A stretch of 64,000 nt of DNA, from the NCBI GenBank assembly GCA_964534275.1, contig CAZHQG010000003.1, forward strand, positions 62,001-126,000, read 5' to 3'. How positions within the stretch are numbered: position 1 is the first letter of the stretch; each line of letters starts with the position of its first letter. This document shows positions 62,317 through 64,000 of the stretch, in pieces. The translations under genes and the position numbers were made by a program. This DNA comes from HRBIN30 sp964534275 (lineage in GTDB: Bacteria > Desulfobacterota > Binatia > HRBIN30). The notes under the pieces were generated by a model. That model was not told the DNA's origin and made no database searches. It was given only the letters and a program-made list of their open reading frames with translations.

Positions 62317-63272
62317 CGTCCCTCCGTTCCCAGCAATTGACGAAAGTACTCGATGGTGCGCTCCAGTCCCTCTTCCAGAGGCACCCGTGGTTCCCATCCA
62401 AGGAGGGTGCGCGCACGCGTGATATCCGGCTGGCGAATGTGGGGGTCGTCCTTGGTGCGTTCGTCACGCGGTGAGACGAATACGATCTCCGACTTCCCGC
62501 CAGTAAGCCGCTGCACCACACGAGCAAATTCTAAAACGGTCATTTCTCGCGGATTGCCCAAGTTCACCGGTTCGACGATGTCGGAGTGGAGCAAGCGGAC
62601 GATCCCCTCGACCAGGTCGCTCACGTAGCAAAAGCTGCGTGTGCGGGATCCGTCGTCATACACGGTTAGCGGTTCCCCTCGCAGTCCCTGAGCGATGAAA
62701 TTCGTCACCACCCGGCCATCGTCCGCACGCATACGCGGGCCGTACGTATTGAAAATCCGCACGATCCGCGTGTCGATGCCATGATAACGGTGGTAAGCCA
62801 TGGTCATGGCCTCGGCGAAACGCTTCGATTCGTCATACACGCCGCGTGGCCCGATTGGATTTACGTTCCCCCAATACGTTTCCGGTTGGGGGTGCACCTG
62901 GGGATCCCCGTACACTTCCGAGGTGGAGGCCAACAAAAACTTCGCACGATGTTGGCGTGCAAGACCGAGCGCCTTGTGCGTCCCCAAGGCACCGACCTTG
63001 AGCGTCTTGATCGGCTCGCGCAAGTAATCGACGGGGCTGGGCAAGGAAGCCAAGTGCAAGATGGCATCCAAGTGACCGTCGACGTAAATGTACTCGGTCA
63101 CGTCGTGTTTGACGAAGCGAAATCGCTCATGGCCGAGCAGGTGCGCGATGTTGCGCGGGTGGGACGTAAAAAAATTGTCCATGGCGATGACTTCGTGACC
63201 GTCAGCCAGAAGCCGATCGCACAAATGGGATCCGATGAAACCTGCGCCACCCGTAATGAGAATGCGTGCCAT
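62313..63272 (-). CDS. uxs: UDP-glucuronate decarboxylase (UDP-xylose synthase)
   Basis: A 319-residue extended SDR of the UXS family, which oxidises, decarboxylates and re-reduces UDP-glucuronate to UDP-xylose. MARILITGGAGFIGSHLCDR binds NAD, and the family-typical MDNFFTSHPRNIAHL, HLASLPSPVDYLREPIKTLKV, ASTSEVYGDPQVHPQ, YDESKRFAE and RIFNTYGPRM are all there. The ATG overlaps the ugd stop by one base, so ugd-uxs-epimerase is one coupled operon. Confidence 0.94.
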   Translation of the reverse strand: MARILITGGAGFIGSHLCDRLLADGHEVIAMDNFFTSHPRNIAHLLGHERFRFVKHDVTEYIYVDGHLDAILHLASLPSPVDYLREPIKTLKVGALGTHKALGLARQHRAKFLLASTSEVYGDPQVHPQPETYWGNVNPIGPRGVYDESKRFAEAMTMAYHRYHGIDTRIVRIFNTYGPRMRADDGRVVTNFIAQGLRGEPLTVYDDGSRTRSFCYVSDLVEGIVRLLHSDIVEPVNLGNPREMTVLEFARVVQRLTGGKSEIVFVSPRDERTKDDPHIRQPDITRARTLLGWEPRVPLEEGLERTIEYFRQLLGTEGR

Positions 63273-64000
63273 CAAGGTTTTACTGGTCGGCGCCCAATCG
63301 AGTAGTACACGAACCCACGGGCCGCCATGTCCTCGGGATCGTAAATATTTCGACCGTCGAAAATCACCGGGTGCTTCATCAACTGTTTCATGCGGTCGAA
63401 GTCCGGCCGGCGGAACTCGTTCCACTCGGTCACGATCAGCAAGGCGTCGGCTCCACGAAGGGCGTCGTAGTTCACCCGATGATAATGGATCCGGTCGCCA
63501 AAGATTTTTTTTGCCTCGCCGAGGGCTTCGGGATCGTGGGCGTGCACCTCTGCTCGAGCCCGAAGCAACGCCTCGATAATCGTGATCGACGGTGCCTCGC
63601 GCATGTCGTCCGTCCGCGGCTTGAACGCGAGCCCCCACACCGCGAAGCGCATTCCGCGCAAGTATTCGCCAAAGTGTTGCATGACCTTTTCCACGAGCAA
63701 CTGTTTTTGGCGCGCGTTGACCTCTTCGGCGGCACGGAGCATGCGAAAATCCAGCCCGTACTGCTCTGCCGTGCGAATCACTGCTTTGACATCTTTCGGG
63801 AAACACGATCCCCCGTAACCCACGCCAGGGAACAGGAAATGCTGCCCGATCCGCCGATCGAACCCGACACCGCGCCGCACATCGTCGATGTTTGCGCCCA
63901 CTCGCTCGCACAAGTTGGCGAATTCGTTCATCAACGAAATCCGCGCTGCAAGCATGGAATTCGCACAGTACTTGGTCATTTCGGCACTTGCCGTGCTCAT
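63272..64000 (-). CDS. ugd: UDP-glucose 6-dehydrogenase, C-terminal part, cut by window edge
   Basis: The last 242 residues of a UDP-glucose dehydrogenase, which oxidises UDP-glucose twice to UDP-glucuronate. The catalytic Cys is in PGVGYGGSCFPKDV; AEMTKYCANSMLAARISLMNE is the dimer helix and WGLAFKPRTDDMREAPS the UDP-binding part. The NAD-binding N-terminus lies beyond base 64000; the ATG at the edge is an internal Met. It supplies the substrate of the uxs gene that follows. Confidence 0.94.
   Translation of the reverse strand: MSTASAEMTKYCANSMLAARISLMNEFANLCERVGANIDDVRRGVGFDRRIGQHFLFPGVGYGGSCFPKDVKAVIRTAEQYGLDFRMLRAAEEVNARQKQLLVEKVMQHFGEYLRGMRFAVWGLAFKPRTDDMREAPSITIIEALLRARAEVHAHDPEALGEAKKIFGDRIHYHRVNYDALRGADALLIVTEWNEFRRPDFDRMKQLMKHPVIFDGRNIYDPEDMAARGFVYYSIGRRPVKP

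Overview
The window is a dense, high-GC bacterial chromosome segment with no rRNA, tRNA, phage, IS or CRISPR. It looks like a Gram-negative, delta-proteobacteria-related lineage. My best guess is Candidatus Binatota, or a close relative of Myxococcota/Desulfobacterota; this is inferred from gene style, not from a marker search. The clues are several large secreted proteins with dockerin-like EF-hand pairs, NHL or FG-GAP propellers and long Thr-Pro linkers, a MYXO-CTERM-like tail, Cys-rich repeats of the myxobacterial kind, an outer-membrane beta-barrel, and MFE-2-type SDRs next to acyl-CoA/aldehyde dehydrogenases.

Layout. 1-3.3 kb: the 5' part of a nitrite/sulfite reductase, a cupin, elongation factor P and an MFS transporter. 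3.4-14.5 kb: a secreted-protein block (Cys-patterned protein, haem/propeller fusion, double NHL propeller, lipoprotein, giant Cys-rich protein). 15-23.6 kb: a secreted thioredoxin, thiC, an FG-GAP protein, then grxD, bolA, an acyltransferase, a Nudix hydrolase and an acyl-CoA dehydrogenase. 23.7-27.6 kb: aldehyde dehydrogenase, a double ThyX-like protein and pdxJ. 27.6-33.7 kb: a tight minus-strand operon alr-purH-purD-tsaC-DUF1015. 33.8-39.8 kb: thiS-thiG-thiE, two tandem SDRs, a TMTC-like TPR membrane protein and a GNAT.

40.0-44.2 kb is the most interesting locus: six tightly packed genes encoding a beta-barrel, an FMN_bind protein, a His-rich four-helix membrane protein, an ApbE flavin transferase, a Bfd-like ferredoxin and bacterioferritin. 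They lie behind a palindrome that closely resembles a Fur box. I read it as an iron-regulated, flavinylated extracytoplasmic electron-transfer module joined to iron storage.

44.3-56.7 kb: a lone nucleoside-type ABC permease, a DUF4838 protein, SppA, MATE, GNAT, asd, a four-gene GldA/F/G-like ABC system and yqeY. 56.8-64 kb: a second FG-GAP protein with a C-terminal dockerin-like pair, lepA, and a sugar-nucleotide operon (ugd-uxs-epimerase) that would convert UDP-glucose to UDP-glucuronate, UDP-xylose and possibly UDP-arabinose.

Starts were chosen from ribosome-binding sites, signal peptides and operon overlaps. Family assignments rest on motif reading only; no database search was possible.
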